Positions 56,057-64,000 of a stretch of 64,000 bases of DNA are shown one piece after another. The notes under the pieces are model-generated. The model did no database searches. It was not told the origin of the DNA and saw nothing but the letters and a program-made list of their open reading frames with translations. The stretch is from Sabellastarte sp. h YS-2021 (taxonomy: Eukaryota; Annelida; Polychaeta; Sabellida; Sabellidae): the NCBI GenBank assembly GCA_964017235.1, contig OZ024928.1, positions 84,439,566 through 84,503,565 of the forward strand, read 5' to 3'. Both the position numbers and the translations under genes were made by a program. Numbering within the stretch: the stretch's first letter is position 1; each line of letters starts with the position of its first letter.

Positions 56057-58406
56057 CAGTTACTGTGTTCAGCCTGTGACCGGAATTTTAATGCCTTGTC
56101 AAGCCGGTCAGACAGGGGCTTCTGTGTCAAGTGTAATGAGAGATCAAAAGTTAAAAGTGACCGGAAAGGACTGTTTTTCAAAGACAAGAACTCATTTACC
56201 TGTGTCTTATCATGTTGTTTCTCATGTACCTTTTGCAGGAGGGTTGCCGCAAAAGAAAGGCATAATTCCCGAACGTCAAAGATCAATAAAATCTGTGAAA
56301 GGTGTTTCCTGTGTAAATCACTTGAGTTCTGTACAAAATGTCACAAATGTCCCACTTGTTGTACCACATCCTCCTGTAGGGTCAAGATTGCACAAGTTTT
56401 GGGAAAAATGGGCAGCCCTAGGCGTCAACCCCAAAGTGGTTTCAGTCCTCAGAGAGGGCTATATCCTACCCTTCCGGTCCAGACCTTATCTGACAAGAGA
56501 ACCGACAATAACAAGCTGTTATGTAGATCCCCACAGGAACAGCTACCTGTTGGAGGCATTGCATCAGCTCCTAAACAAGAATGCTGTAGAACTAGTACAA
56601 AATCCGCAATCCCTGGGGTTTTACAACCGGTTGTTCTTTGTACCAAAACCCAACAACCGGTGGCGCCCCATCTTGGATCTGAGCAAATTAAACAAATTTC
56701 TAAAAACCCAAACCTTCAAGATGGAGACCCCAGAGACAATACGGACCTCTCTCCAGACAGGAGAGTGGGTGACCTCCATAGACTTCAAAGACGCGTACTT
56801 CCATGTACCCATAAACAGTCAGTCCCGGAAGTACATGCGTTTTCACATCCAAGGCAAGATTTATCAATTCAAAGCACTTCCATTTGGTCTGTCCACAGCT
56901 CCTTTGGAGTTCACAGTGATAGCCAAAGAGGTCAAGTGGCTAGCCATGAGACAGGGTATAAGGATCCACCAGTACCTAGACGACTGGTTGGTCAGGGCCA
57001 GGTCCCTCCAGGTTTGTCGTCAACAGACACAGAGCCTAGTGACACTTTGCAAGGACCTGGGATGGTTAGTGAATCAGGAAAAATCAGAGCTGGAACCGAA
57101 ACAAATTTTCAATTTCGTAGGCTACCAGCTCGACCTGAAACAAGGCAGGGTCAGACCCACCCAAGAACGTTGGCAGGGTCTACAGGTCAAGATACGGGAG
57201 ATATTAGCTTCTCCAGTGTGCCCGGTCCGGAACTTTATGTCACTGATCGGGTTACTCACTGCCACAGAAAAACAGGTTCATATGGGCAGATTACACATGA
57301 GGCCTATACAGTGGCACCTCAAGAACAATTGGAGGATACCGGAAACGTTGGACAAGACCATTCCCATTCCAAGATCACTTCACCCACATCTGAAATGGTG
57401 GCTGGAGGAAGACAATGTTATCAAAGGTCAAACCCTACACCCTCTAGCACATGCTCTGCAAATCTTTACAGACGCATCAAAAGAAGGGTGGGGCGCTCAC
57501 TTAAACGAACTTATGGCAAGGGGACGTTGGTCACTACCAGAGAGCAAGCTGCACATAAACTACCTAGAGTTAAAAGCAGTCCTTCTGGCCTTAAAAGAAT
57601 TTCAAACCCTCTGTGCAAACAGAGTGGTTCTCATAGCTACCGACAACACCACGGTGGTAGCATATATAAACAAGGAAGGGGGAATGAAGTCGGGCCCACT
57701 GTGTGCCCTCTTATGGAGGATACTAACATGGTGTGCCAGACATCAAGTAATACTCAAAGCTCGACATATTCCCGGCCGCCTAAATGTGATAGCCGACAAG
57801 TTATCCAGGCTGGGTCAGACCATTCAAACAGAATGGTCCCTCAATCCAGAGATATTCAAGGCAATATGCGACCGGTGGCACAGACCCCAAGTGGACCTAT
57901 TTGCCACCAGGTTCAACAACAAACTGCCACACTTCGTCTCCCCAGTACCAGACCCCCAAGCTTGGGCAGTGGATGCTCTCAGTCTATCTTGGGAGGAACT
58001 AGACCCTTACGCCTTCCCACCAGCAGCCATCTTGGGCAAAGTGGTGGAGAAGCTCCAGGACTACCCCTGCAACAGAATAATTCTGATTGCTCCAGGGTGG
58101 CCCAACATGCCCTGGTTTTGGGACCTGGTAACAATGTCAAGCCAGATCCCACTGTGTCTGCCCAGCATACCAAACCTAGTGTCTCAGCCATTCAACCAGG
58201 TCCTTCACAGGAACCTGTCGAATCTGAACCTGCATGCCTGGCTCCTAGAGCCTCAGCAATCAAGGAACAGGGGTTCTCTGAGGCAGTGGCAGCACGAATT
58301 GAGGCTCCTCAAAGAGGATCAACCAGATCTGTCTATGAGGCAAAGTGGTCCATTTTTACAAAGTGGTGCATCAGTAATCAGGTGGACTTCAGAGCACCAC
58401 CTCTAA
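55785..58406 (+). CDS. DIRS-B reverse transcriptase / RNase H / methyltransferase-like ORF (up to 873 aa)
   Basis: The RT domain (about 220-430) has R-W-R-P-I-L-D-L, S-I-D-F-K-D-A-Y-F-H-V and the catalytic Y397-L-D-D400. RNase H (about 555-680) has D563, E595, D620 and D671. The methyltransferase-like segment (about 695-800) has V-D-L-F-A-T-R and A-P-G-W-P-N-M-P-W-F. The frame is +1 relative to gag and overlaps it by 272 nt. The frame opens at a non-ATG codon, and its first ATG is 56091. Recognisable RT homology begins only near P-P-V-G-S-R-L-H-K-F (about 56375), so the upstream part of this frame may not be used. Confidence 0.88.
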   Translation: MLCSPTTLSPKLRKKSDISRTNVLLAPLRGNPNVSTRTPSLRGNSKIRTGNRVYQLGNNWETEGVVRDPTGAGVPVHLSHDLPRHRSNINDSYCVQPVTGILMPCQAGQTGASVSSVMRDQKLKVTGKDCFSKTRTHLPVSYHVVSHVPFAGGLPQKKGIIPERQRSIKSVKGVSCVNHLSSVQNVTNVPLVVPHPPVGSRLHKFWEKWAALGVNPKVVSVLREGYILPFRSRPYLTREPTITSCYVDPHRNSYLLEALHQLLNKNAVELVQNPQSLGFYNRLFFVPKPNNRWRPILDLSKLNKFLKTQTFKMETPETIRTSLQTGEWVTSIDFKDAYFHVPINSQSRKYMRFHIQGKIYQFKALPFGLSTAPLEFTVIAKEVKWLAMRQGIRIHQYLDDWLVRARSLQVCRQQTQSLVTLCKDLGWLVNQEKSELEPKQIFNFVGYQLDLKQGRVRPTQERWQGLQVKIREILASPVCPVRNFMSLIGLLTATEKQVHMGRLHMRPIQWHLKNNWRIPETLDKTIPIPRSLHPHLKWWLEEDNVIKGQTLHPLAHALQIFTDASKEGWGAHLNELMARGRWSLPESKLHINYLELKAVLLALKEFQTLCANRVVLIATDNTTVVAYINKEGGMKSGPLCALLWRILTWCARHQVILKARHIPGRLNVIADKLSRLGQTIQTEWSLNPEIFKAICDRWHRPQVDLFATRFNNKLPHFVSPVPDPQAWAVDALSLSWEELDPYAFPPAAILGKVVEKLQDYPCNRIILIAPGWPNMPWFWDLVTMSSQIPLCLPSIPNLVSQPFNQVLHRNLSNLNLHAWLLEPQQSRNRGSLRQWQHELRLLKEDQPDLSMRQSGPFLQSGASVIRWTSEHHL

Positions 58407-59305
58407 AGGCTATAGCGGATTTCTTACTGTACTTGTTTCAGGAAAGGAAATTACAACCAGGCACAATAGATGGTTATAGATCAGCCATTGCTGACAAATT
58501 GGGTAATGTACCAGTAAATGTCAGCAAGGATGAAAATCTCACCCGTCTCCTGGATAGTTTCCATAGAGACAGACCCAAGGGTAGGAGGGGTATACCCTCC
58601 TGGAACCTGTCCCTGGTCTTACACCAGCTGACAAAAGCACCATTTGAACCCCTTAAGGAGGCCTCCCTAAAACACTTGACCTTCAAGACTGTTTTTCTGA
58701 TGGCCCTAGGTTCGGGTAAACGCAGGAGTGAGATCCATGCCTGGCTTCACAGGAACATCAGACACCAGTCAGACTGGTCTAAGGTGTCCTTGTACCCCTC
58801 ACCCAGCTTTCTGTCTAAGAATCAGCTGGCCAAGGAGGGTCCAGAGAGTGTGGCCCCGGTAGTTGTCCCAGCCCTGGCCCCTACTCTGGATAGATCACTC
58901 AAGGGTGACAGATCACTATGTCCAGTTAGAGCCTTGCGTTACTATTTGGACAAGACCTCAGATCTCAGGCAAAACAAAGAACTAGTCTTTGTCTCCTTCA
59001 AGAAAGGTTTTGACAAAGATATCTCACCTGCCACCATCTCCTCATGGATCAAACAGACTGTGATCCTATGTTATGAGCTCTCTGACCAGCAAGCCCTCAC
59101 TCTACATCAGGTTAAAGCCCATGATGTAAGGGCTTTTGCTGCTTCCAAAGCTTTCCAATCTGGAACCTCTTTGGACCAAATTTTGTCAGCTTGCCACTGG
59201 AAATCTCACAATACCTTCACACAATTCTATCTGAAGGATGTGGCCTGGGCTGACTCAGAGCTTTTCCATTTAGGGCCGGTTGTGGCTGCTCAGCAGATCC
59301 ACTAA
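56057..59305 (+). CDS. DIRS-B tyrosine recombinase ORF with N-terminal Cys-rich module
   Basis: Open from directly after the gag UGA, in gag phase, to 59305. Codons 56057-56380 encode a Cys-rich module (C-S-A-C, C-V-K-C, C-C-F-S-C-T-F-C, C-E-R-C-F-L-C, C-T-K-C-H-K-C-P-T-C-C). The first in-frame ATG is 56408, after it. The middle overprints RT-RH-MT. The C-terminal recombinase has, counting from 56096, R877 (G-K-R-R-S-E-I-H), H1009-x-x-R1012 and Y1045 (Q-F-Y-L-K). It should integrate the circular DNA form. The long overlap and lack of a nearby ATG leave the mode of translation open; UGA readthrough is the simplest reading. Confidence 0.85.
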   Translation, partial: QLLCSACDRNFNALSSRSDRGFCVKCNERSKVKSDRKGLFFKDKNSFTCVLSCCFSCTFCRRVAAKERHNSRTSKINKICERCFLCKSLEFCTKCHKCPTCCTTSSCRVKIAQVLGKMGSPRRQPQSGFSPQRGLYPTLPVQTLSDKRTDNNKLLCRSPQEQLPVGGIASAPKQECCRTSTKSAIPGVLQPVVLCTKTQQPVAPHLGSEQIKQISKNPNLQDGDPRDNTDLSPDRRVGDLHRLQRRVLPCTHKQSVPEVHAFSHPRQDLSIQSTSIWSVHSSFGVHSDSQRGQVASHETGYKDPPVPRRLVGQGQVPPGLSSTDTEPSDTLQGPGMVSESGKIRAGTETNFQFRRLPARPETRQGQTHPRTLAGSTGQDTGDISFSSVPGPELYVTDRVTHCHRKTGSYGQITHEAYTVAPQEQLEDTGNVGQDHSHSKITSPTSEMVAGGRQCYQRSNPTPSSTCSANLYRRIKRRVGRSLKRTYGKGTLVTTREQAAHKLPRVKSSPSGLKRISNPLCKQSGSHSYRQHHGGSIYKQGRGNEVGPTVCPLMEDTNMVCQTSSNTQSSTYSRPPKCDSRQVIQAGSDHSNRMVPQSRDIQGNMRPVAQTPSGPICHQVQQQTATLRLPSTRPPSLGSGCSQSILGGTRPLRLPTSSHLGQSGGEAPGLPLQQNNSDCSRVAQHALVLGPGNNVKPDPTVSAQHTKPSVSAIQPGPSQEPVESEPACLAPRASAIKEQGFSEAVAARIEAPQRGSTRSVYEAKWSIFTKWCISNQVDFRAPPLKAIADFLLYLFQERKLQPGTIDGYRSAIADKLGNVPVNVSKDENLTRLLDSFHRDRPKGRRGIPSWNLSLVLHQLTKAPFEPLKEASLKHLTFKTVFLMALGSGKRRSEIHAWLHRNIRHQSDWSKVSLYPSPSFLSKNQLAKEGPESVAPVVVPALAPTLDRSLKGDRSLCPVRALRYYLDKTSDLRQNKELVFVSFKKGFDKDISPATISSWIKQTVILCYELSDQQALTLHQVKAHDVRAFAASKAFQSGTSLDQILSACHWKSHNTFTQFYLKDVAWADSELFHLGPVVAAQQIH

Positions 59306-59665
59306 CGAGGCCAATAATGAGGAGATATATATTTCTAAATATGTACATATTGTATATACTCATACTTAGATAAGTATAAATCACAAAAAAAAAACAAAAA
59401 AAAAACAAACTGTGACATGCTTCCTTTGGGAGGTTTATTCTTGGGTTTGAACTCATCCCTCTCTTCCCTCCACTCAGAGCAGTAATGCTTAAACAAGAGG
59501 GGGGGAGCAGTGTCGGTTAACCCAGCCGGGTAACCGGCGTTCTGGATACCGACTTAGGTCCTGTGGGTTACCTGAATCAGGACTACCCAGGCCTCAACGT
59601 TGTTAGTTTTGAGTTCACTCAAGTTTTCCTAGTAACTTACCCGCCAACCAAGCGGTAGTTATTCA

Positions 59666-59761
59666 GCAATTGTCCATTGGATAGGATGTATTAACGCAAT
59701 AAAATTGCAAATTTAATAAGTAAATTAAATTTTTATAAGTTAATACCCTATCCAATGGACA
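59666..59761 (+). other. DIRS-B internal complementary region (ICR)
   Basis: The reverse complement of the left end (GCAATTGTCCATTGGATAGG ... TTAACGCAATAAAA) is joined to that of the right end (TTGCAAATTTAATAAG ... TAATACCCTATCCAATGGAC). The join at GCAATAAAA|TTGCAAAT gives the circle junction. Confidence 0.92.
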
Positions 59762-59820
59762 GACAAGGCCCTCCCAACCGACCCCGCTATCAGCTTACTA
59801 GGGGTCTAATAGGTTTAGAC

Positions 59821-60001
59821 AACGAAAAAGACGCCGTGACGTCATTCTGTCTAGACAGGAAGTATGCACGAGGCGACACCTGGCGAATGTACACTCTGTG
59901 ACCGGTCCTGCCGGTATTTTATACAGAATGACTTTTCTGTCGTTTGGCGGGACCGGTCGCGCCGACCGGTAAAGCAATTGTCCATTGGATAGGGTATTAA
60001 C
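59821..60001 (-). repeat. DIRS-B right inverted terminal repeat
   Basis: Inverted copy of 53736-53918. It begins AACGAAAAAGACGCCGTGAC and ends GATAGGGTATTAAC. About 34 nt of right-specific AT-rich sequence follows to the end of the element. Confidence 0.92.
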
Positions 60002-60035
60002 TTATAAAAATTTAATTTACTTATTAAATTTGCAA

Positions 60036-61080
60036 ATTTGTTTTCATTTGCATCAATAATTTATAAAAGCATGCTGTTGTAGTCAAATTTATTGAATTTA
60101 TTCTGAAAGAATCATGTTTGAAGTTCTAACTTTTACATTATCAGTTTATGAAATAATTCAGTATATGAGTTTTCCTTAAGATATGAGTTCAATATTTCTT
60201 GGCCTTAAGTTTGGATAATTTAAAGTTTTGGAAATTAGTTGGTGACATTTTATTCTCAATTTAAGCCTTTGTTGAGACCAAAAAAAAAGGATATGTGTTT
60301 AGGGGAACTGTAATCAACACTGTAGATGGCTAGATGCATTATGTATACTATGAAAGCAGTATTGTTTACAGTTTTGGTAGGAAACTAATTTGGGGAACAT
60401 ATATGATTATCCTTGCTTGAGGCCCAGTTCTAAAGACATTTATGTTGTATTTATTTCATCTCCTGGCAATAGTTGGTTTTCAAACTTGAAAAAAATAACT
60501 ATCAAAATTCATCTCAGAGTTGAACCTGGTTGACTGCATTGTTTGGTGATTTTTATGCAACTTGCTTAATACCTCTCTAAATATTTTTTATTTGAGAACA
60601 AATATAAAAGATGTTCTGAAGGCTATTTCAAAAATTTACTGTGGCAGACTGATGTCTTATAAACAAATAAACTTCATAAAAACACATTATGCAATCTTTT
60701 AAATATATATTTTTATTACGCTACAATAGCTTACCATGTGGGACTTAATGCTGTTCTCGGGTTGCCACACCCGGGGCCAACGTCTTAGGAAAAAAAGACA
60801 GTCTTGTTAGCCACCGGATACACTGCTAGTTGTCGTCACGTGATAACCTCTGACCTCTCGCCCTACTTTCTCGTTGGCCACGCGAATTTACAATGCTTTA
60901 TTTTACAAGGAATATTATTTCTTTTTTACAAGGATATACTTGTCGTTGGATCTGGAAACTACATCAGTTTCTTTATTTTATTACATAGAATCACAATTCG
61001 ATGTCTTTTCATAGTTCAGATAAGTATCTTTACTATATTTTACAACGGAAGTCCACTTCCGGGTTCACGTTGTAAAGCAA
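60036..61080. other. Unique AT-rich sequence, no gene seen
   Basis: No exon, RNA gene or repeat could be supported. The open frames of 87-100 codons near 60804-61296 lack recognisable domains. Confidence 0.5.
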
Positions 61081-61640
61081 TGGCGACTCGTTTATGTGGT
61101 TTCTAATACAGGATATATATATATGCCTGTCAGTAGAATAAAATAAAATAAAATATTTAACCCCTATCTGCTTCATTATTTGACCATTTTTAGGGTTTAA
61201 AAGTGTATAAATGTAACACAAACGAGTCCTTGTCGAGTGAAATAATCGAAACCACTTCCGTTTTTTTATCGAGACAGCATTTCTTCCAATTTGCACGTCT
61301 CGTGTAAGTAGCTTATATACAGGAATATATGCCTGTTGAAATCAAATAAAATAAATTTTGCAAGGGTTTATCCCCGTTCTTCTACTCTATTGGTCCATTT
61401 TAAGGGTTAAAATATGATATAAAGCACGATTCCAACTGGGGGAATCCTCGGGGAAACCCGTGTGATGACGTCACGTCTAGACCGCATGTGCTGAGAGACG
61501 CGGGTTTCTTACAGTACGTTTATCAATAAAATAAATAAATAAAATGAAATATAATATTTTATCCCTTCTTTCCTGTATTATTACCATTTATAATGTTAAT
61601 ACTTAAATATACAGGAATAGAATCCTTCATCAAATCGTCT
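61080..61640. repeat. Degenerate ~200-240-bp tandem repeat (about 2.5 units)
   Basis: TATACAGGAATATATGCCTG-like text, an AATAAAATAAAAT stretch, TTTAACCCCT/TTTATCCCCG, and CATTTTTAGGGTTTAAAA/CATTTTAAGGGTTAAAAT recur in the same order near 61090-61220, 61315-61430 and 61510-61625. Confidence 0.5.
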
Positions 61641-62000
61641 AGACATTACGTGTTTCTTCAAACTAAGGTAACCTTAGTTTGGCATTATTATTTTAATTCA
61701 TCCAATTTCATAATATAAGAAATATTGTACTTGCTTTTTAGATTCTATGTTATTTAATAAAATTCTGTGTAATTTCTGCTTTCCTTATCTCACAACTAAC
61801 CCTACCTGCAGTGAGGCGGGTGGGGCAGGTGACCTTGTGTCACAGTAGATTTACTTACGTAAATCTAGTTGTGTAGTTCCTTCAAGAAGGAAAGACAAAG
61901 CTTACATCGAAGCTTACCTTAAGGAAAGCTTACATAGAAATTATAATATCCAACTTCTTTCTCCAGGGTGGATCAGATCCCTGCTTAAATTCAGATAAGA
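61641..62000. other. Sequence with short palindromes, no gene seen
   Basis: It contains TAGATTTAC-TTAC-GTAAATCTA-like dyad symmetry near 61846-61870 and CCTTCAAGAAGG at 61880-61893. No coding evidence. Confidence 0.4.
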
Positions 62001-62290
62001 TCTTAGTTCATCCGAGATTTTAATGCATCCGAGAATCGGATGCAGTATTCCAAGTATGATTTGATACTCGGATTTTCATTGCATCTAGACCCGATGCTCA
62101 GATATCAGATCCGAGGCTCGGATGTCTGCTTCTCCATCCTATGCTCGGATGGTCGGATGTCACACTAAGTTCCAATGCTCGGATGATCTAATCTAAAATC
62201 CGATGCTCGGATGATTGTATCTAGATCTAATCCTCGGATGATCAGATCTTAAATCTGATGTTCGGATGATGGTTCCAGATCAGAACTCTG
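62000..62290. repeat. Short ~30-bp spaced repeats (GATGCTCGGATGAT)
   Basis: CTCGGATG-type boxes occur near 62076, 62116, 62143, 62178, 62207, 62233 and 62263, about 26-40 nt apart, with ATCTAAATC-like spacers. The array is degenerate and of unknown origin. Confidence 0.7.
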
Positions 62291-63150
62291 AACAATTCTA
62301 ACACACACTTGGAGTAATAGTTCACCAGCCTGGCAGTAGATATCACCTATTGGAGGCTTGGGTCCAAGTTCAAAAAGTCCAAGTCCTCAAGCCCAAGAGG
62401 CCTTCTAAACAAGGTCCTTCATTCAGTCCTGGCTCTATATTTTAGGGAAGTAGGTTGCCTGACTTCACCCTAACCAATTTTTGAGGACATTGAAACTTAG
62501 GCAGTTTTTTGAACCTCCCTGCCCCCAGGGAATTATGCCTAGATCCTCCACAGTCTGGACTCTGAATGATTTACTAGGCCAACAGGAACTTGGGCAGTTT
62601 AATTTCCCTTAAAATGGAACAAGTTTTCAAATTTGTATCTCCTTAGGGGCCTCCTTGGGTAAGCCCCTCCTCCCCTTCTGGTCAGCAAGAGTTGAGCTTC
62701 AAGCTGCTCTTCACTAGGTTTTTTTCTGAATATAACCTGGTTATATATATATATGTTAAAACAGTAGCAAGGCTACTACCAGACAGGTCAAACTCAATTC
62801 CATGGTGCATATAAGTAGTCAGAAGGGGTATGGTGAATTCAGGTGAGATACTGGATCTTTAGATCTTAAAGTTCCCCATTCACAACTACTTTAGGAGGGA
62901 CAGGAGTCCCTCATCAAGGCACCTGTAATAACACTTAGGGTTTAGGCCCTGTTAATTAACCCTTTCCAATTCCCCACATCTAGAGGCTCCTACAGGAACC
63001 ACCCCAATGGGGGTCATTCCATCCCTAGCAGTATCCATCGTTTTCCCCAGGTAGGGGGAAATCGAGTAGCCGAGGCTCCAAGGTCTTTTGACCCACTCCA
63101 GGGGACGAGGGCATAAAAACCCTTCCCGCCAATGACTCCTCCAGCCTCAC
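62291..63150. other. No supported feature; possibly the 5' part of a decayed DIRS element
   Basis: More GC-rich than the introns. Because a DIRS reverse-transcriptase relic follows, decayed gag sequence is plausible, but I recognise no gag motif. Confidence 0.3.
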
Positions 63151-64000
63151 TCAGTCCACCAGTAGGAGTTCTCCGTTCTTTCAGATTAGACTGGCAAACA
63201 AATCCTGTCATTCTTTTTAATCCAAGTCCAGTCAGACTCCTGACCCGGTCAGAATACAAGGCCCTTCAAAGACCAAGTCCTGGCCTCTGTATCCAGTCTC
63301 TTATGTCAAGAACGCAATAGAAAGTAGTGGTGGCATCGATTACAGAAATCAAAACCGGTTACCGGGGCTTTGAAACGAAACGAAATCCGGTATTTCGTAC
63401 GCTTGTTCTGTGCATTGAAAAATTATTCGCGGGTGTACATGAGCGATAACTTGTAAATGGAAGTGGCTTTCGCGAGATGTTTTTATGTATGCAAAAATGA
63501 TTTTTCCTCAATATAAGGTAAAAATGTCACATATTTTACAAAATATGTATATGTTTTGTCGTTTTGATGAAGTATTGGCCATTAGAAAGCCTAAAATAAT
63601 AACATCTTCAAAAACCGGTTCCCAAATATTCTTTGCGGATTTCGTTTTTTCTACCAAAACGAAACGATATTCCGCATACCGGTAAACCGTTAACAACACT
63701 AATAGAAAGGGTGGAAAATGTAAAATCTCTCGGGTTTTACAGTCGCCTGTTCCTAGTACCAAGCCTCACCTAAGGTGGAGGCCAGTCATAGACCTAAACA
63801 GGCTCAACACTTTTCTACACGTAGAAAAGTTCAAAATGGAAACTCCAGAGTTCATCAGGACCTCCCTGATTCCAGGGGAGTGGGTATCGTCGATAGATCT
63901 ATCGGACACTTACCTACACATCCCCATCCATCCAAACTCAAGGAAATACCTAAGGTTTTGCTACAAGTCACAGGTGTTCCAATTCCCTCCCTCCCATTTG
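63150..64000 (+). pseudogene. Degenerate DIRS-type reverse transcriptase, interrupted, runs off window
   Basis: The left part reads P-P-V-G-x-L-R-S-F-R-L-D-W-Q (63159-63200), matching the start of RT homology in DIRS-B. Frameshifted sequence then reaches K-N-A-I-E (63308-63322). After a 377-bp insertion it resumes with R-V-E-N-V-K-S-L-G-F-Y-S-R-L-F-L-V-P (63708-63761). A further frameshift near 63761-63770 leads into R-W-R-P-V-I-D-L-N and S-S-I-D-L-S-D-T-Y-L-H-I-P-I to the window edge. The usual D-A-Y is D-T-Y here. Clearly dead. It is a third DIRS lineage, not a copy of A or B. Confidence 0.78.
63325..63701. mobile_element. hAT-type MITE (377 bp)
   Basis: The ends are TAGTGGTG... and ...CAACACTA (TAGTGTTG inverted), with related subterminal ACCGGTTACCGG / CGGTTTACCGG. 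The exact 8-bp direct repeat ATAGAAAG lies at 63317-63324 and 63702-63709. An 8-bp duplication with TAGxGxTG ends is typical of hAT elements. There is no transposase; the 66-84 codon frames inside are incidental. It interrupts the DIRS RT relic. Confidence 0.85.

Larger units (their letters stand above)
53726..60035 (+). mobile_element. DIRS-type tyrosine-recombinase retrotransposon B, apparently complete
   Basis: A 6.3-kb element with inverted terminal repeats (53736-53918 and 59821-60001), gag, RT-RH-MT and recombinase ORFs, and an ICR (59666-59761). It is a different subfamily from DIRS-A: the ITRs are unrelated and the proteins are diverged, but the layout and frame relations are the same. 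No target duplication flanks it (ACACATTTTATTG on the left, GCAAATTTGTTTTC on the right). ORFs are intact. Confidence 0.92.

Noticed and set aside
53726-60035. LTR retrotransposon or endogenous retrovirus
   Set aside because: The terminal repeats are inverted, not direct. There is a tyrosine recombinase rather than a DDE integrase, and an internal complementary region is present. No protease or envelope gene was seen.
60804-61296. 100- and 87-codon ORFs as host genes
   Set aside because: No domain, no splice-site or homology support, and the composition matches the surrounding intron-like DNA.
63485-63762. 66- and 84-codon ORFs
   Set aside because: They lie in the non-coding interior of the hAT MITE and its border.

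Overview
The window is nuclear DNA from an AT-rich metazoan, most likely a mollusc (inference). The evidence is GT-AG introns around recognisable PARP1 exons, tRNA-derived SINEs ending in an AACGCGACGTAAAACAACAAATAAAT-like tail of the kind common in molluscs, satellite-cored non-autonomous elements resembling bivalve 'pearl'/Helentron-type elements, and DIRS retrotransposons. There are no prokaryotic operons, rRNA or tRNA genes, or CRISPR arrays.

Host gene. Six exons on the + strand encode the 5' half of poly(ADP-ribose) polymerase 1: a 21-nt microexon (10685-10705), the rest of zinc finger 1 (19848-19971), linker plus first half of zinc finger 2 (21781-21890), second half of zinc finger 2 (26811-26950), a short linker (36173-36244) and a lysine-rich NLS-like segment (36712-36793). 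All exon phases join correctly. I found neither the first exon(s), upstream of 10685, nor the next exons after 36793. Nearly everything else is repeat-filled intron, or flank of this gene.

Repeats. (1) 1-745: a 113-bp satellite. (2) Three copies of a satellite-cored element with a ~169-bp monomer and a shared 3' tail (about 1795-3891, 14490-17994, 22160-26413). (3) A palindrome-capped element family (4541-10398; then head-to-tail copies 37572-41698, 41699-45977 and 45978-49398) made of 155-bp monomers, then 147-bp monomers, then a tail ending in a perfect 9-bp hairpin. (4) Related elements with other terminal hairpins (11967-13866, 27133-35647, 49399-52890). (5) A foldback element with a nested SINE just inside a PARP1 splice donor, a second SINE, a LINE 3' relic, a dispersed repeat split by a later insertion, and a hAT-type MITE.

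Two apparently complete DIRS-type tyrosine-recombinase retrotransposons lie in the same orientation (A: 29207-34784; B: 53726-60035). Each has inverted terminal repeats, a gag-like ORF with a Cys/His cluster, an RT-RNase H-methyltransferase-like ORF, a tyrosine recombinase ORF overlapping it, and an internal complementary region that records the circle junction. In both, gag and the recombinase share one reading frame and are separated by a single UGA followed by C. In B the stretch just after that UGA encodes a cysteine-rich module with no AUG of its own. This suggests stop-codon readthrough to a Gag-recombinase fusion. A third, degenerate DIRS reverse transcriptase runs off the right edge and is split by the hAT MITE.
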